DNA from: Lepidostoma basale
Lineage: Eukaryota; Arthropoda; Insecta; Trichoptera; Lepidostomatidae
Length of the DNA stretch: 64,000 bases
NCBI GenBank assembly: GCA_022606425.2
Contig: JAHDVF020000162.1
Coordinates: 620,001-684,000 of the forward strand
Direction of reading: 5' to 3'
The notes under the pieces were generated by a model. That model saw only the letters and a program-made list of their open reading frames with translations, made no database searches and was not told the DNA's origin. Below, one piece after another: positions 62,870-64,000 of this stretch; position 1 is the first letter of the stretch; each line of letters begins with the position of its first letter. Position numbers and translations under genes: made by a program.

Positions 62870-63185
62870 TCTTAGAAGAACGACTTTCATCCTTCTCTTG
62901 CCAGTTCCATGCTTCACTTCCACACATAAGGATCGGCACACGAACACCATTATGCACTGTCATTTTAGCTTTTTTGGATAGGCTTTTGTTTGCGATGACA
63001 ACTTTAAGTGCACCATTCACTCTGTTGCCTGCCCCAACCCTTCTTTCAATATCCTTCTCCACAAATTCATCCACTTGTTCCAGATTTTCACCGTTCACAA
63101 TAATGTTACAGACTGTCATGTTTCCTTCTTTTTCGAAAATCATTACCTTGAACTTATTCCCATTCATCTTATTCACTTGGTAAAC
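62870..63185 (-). mobile_element. family-A LINE fragment
   Basis: The minus frame (62841-63176) reads MNKMNGNKFKVMIFEKEGNM, NIIVNGENLEQVDEF, ERRVGAGNRVNGALKVVIAN and GSEAWNWQEKDESR. It includes the part upstream of the usual truncation point, but lacks the C-terminal tail and TTAG end. Confidence 0.75.
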
Positions 63186-63463
63186 AAAATGAAAAAAAAC
63201 ACAATAAAATAATGTTAATGTCTATGATATTGGCTCTATTTAATAGATAATTTTATGCCATTATTATTTAAATATGATTTGGGGCATTAGGCGCCACGGC
63301 TAGCTCGAATGAAGCGCAATCGTGAAGTCCAATTTTTGACAATTGTCTATCGTCTCTACTTATTGGGTTAGTAGCGACAGTGCATTTTATATATTTTGTT
63401 TTATATATATAGAAGAAGATATAGAGATTACTCCTAAGGTTTTTAACTAAATTAATGACTCGT

Positions 63464-63551
63464 CTTACAAATTGGACGGTGGTCGTAAGAATGGTGGCTG
63501 CTGGCTGTGCTCGGCTTACAAATTGGACGGTGGTCGTAAGAATGGTGGCTG
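63464..63551. repeat. 37-bp direct repeat
   Basis: 63464-63500 and 63515-63551 are identical (CTTACAAATTGGACGGTGGT ...), 14 bp apart. Confidence 0.85.
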
Positions 63552-63639
63552 TGCACTTTTTGCACCGTGTGTACGAAACTAAAGAGTTTTTGTCTCGCTC
63601 CCGGCCCAGAAATTCATGAACACGTCCTAGATAGATAGA

Positions 63640-64000
63640 TTATAGATATTTATACATACCTGGGACACAATATTCGATTGGGCCGAGATAACCAAACCGC
63701 AGAGCTAAAAATAAGAATTGGACTAAGCTGGGCAGCTTTCGGAAACATGAGTTACATCCCTAAAAACCGTAAAATACCGATCAACCTGAAACGAAAAGTC
63801 TATGAAGCCTGCGTTCTGCCAGTTGGTATTGGAAACTGATACACTGTCCAAACAAAGTGCCGAGAAACTACGAGTGACCCAAAGAGCCATGTTAGGAATA
63901 AGCCTAAGAGACAGAGTCAGAAACGATACGGCGAGAGAAAAAACAAAGGTCACCGACATCATCCACCTGTAGCGACTCTACAGTGGCAATGGGCAGGACA
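63640..64000 (+). mobile_element. RTE-like LINE C-terminal region, cut by window end
   Basis: TAELKIRIGLSWAAFGN, INLKRKVYEACVLPV, then in shifted frames RAMLGISLRDRVRNDTAREK and WQWAGQ. It corresponds to 58990-59280. It runs off the window. Confidence 0.7.

Overview
The window looks like insect nuclear DNA, most probably from a moth or butterfly. It is AT-rich and intron-poor, has no bacterial operon features, and is packed with non-LTR retrotransposon debris, tRNA-derived SINEs, MITEs and LTR elements of kinds common in Lepidoptera. The species cannot be named from the sequence alone.

The core is a cluster of paralogous C2H2 zinc-finger genes on both strands. Intact single-exon members lie at 8493-9611 (+, 8 fingers), 12126-13475 (-, 11), 18931-20070 (+, 8), 26805-28208 (-, 12), 43111-44661 (+, 13) and 52999-54519 (-, 13). 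Damaged members lie at 29931-31297 (+, frameshift) and 39881-41270 (-, frameshift plus two stops). Single ghost fingers lie at 911-997, 20196-20946 and 44680-44757. All full-length members share an acidic N-terminal half of about 140 residues studded with the SUMO-acceptor consensus hydrophobic-Lys-x-Glu (VKSEPE, IVKIES, IKIEPP, VKQDPE). No KRAB, ZAD or BTB domain is visible. Linkers are mostly of the HSDVKPFEC type.

A two-exon gene at 34557-37232 (-) carries a THAP DNA-binding domain, thirteen 11-residue charged repeats, two rounds of the same SUMO-motif region, and a C-terminal Cys/His-rich finger like that of piggyBac transposases. I read it as a chimera built from the same N-terminal module. 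Its last exon and a neighbouring LINE are duplicated in inverted orientation near 50.4-51.2 kb.

Between the genes are mobile elements. Two young, gene-less LTR retrotransposons (4639-8269 + and 14738-18429 -) have matching 4-bp target duplications, and the second sits inside another LTR of its own family. There are many 5'-truncated LINE tails of at least four families. The commonest, called family A here, ends in (TTAG)n and encodes a tail with the motifs [10 protein letters not shown] and [10 protein letters not shown]; a Jockey-like family ends in TTGATT repeats; RTE-like families make up the rest. There are also tRNA-like SINEs, a TTAA-flanked piggyBac-like MITE family, a MITE family with a 31-40 bp perfect terminal repeat, and a 700-bp hAT-like palindrome.

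At the right end, 62083-62257 (-) is a well-bounded exon encoding part of the first OB fold of BRCA2, so this edge probably enters a BRCA2 gene with very repeat-rich introns. Overall the window looks like a zinc-finger family under birth-and-death evolution inside transposon-rich DNA. A role against transposons is plausible by analogy with KRAB zinc-finger clusters but is inference only.
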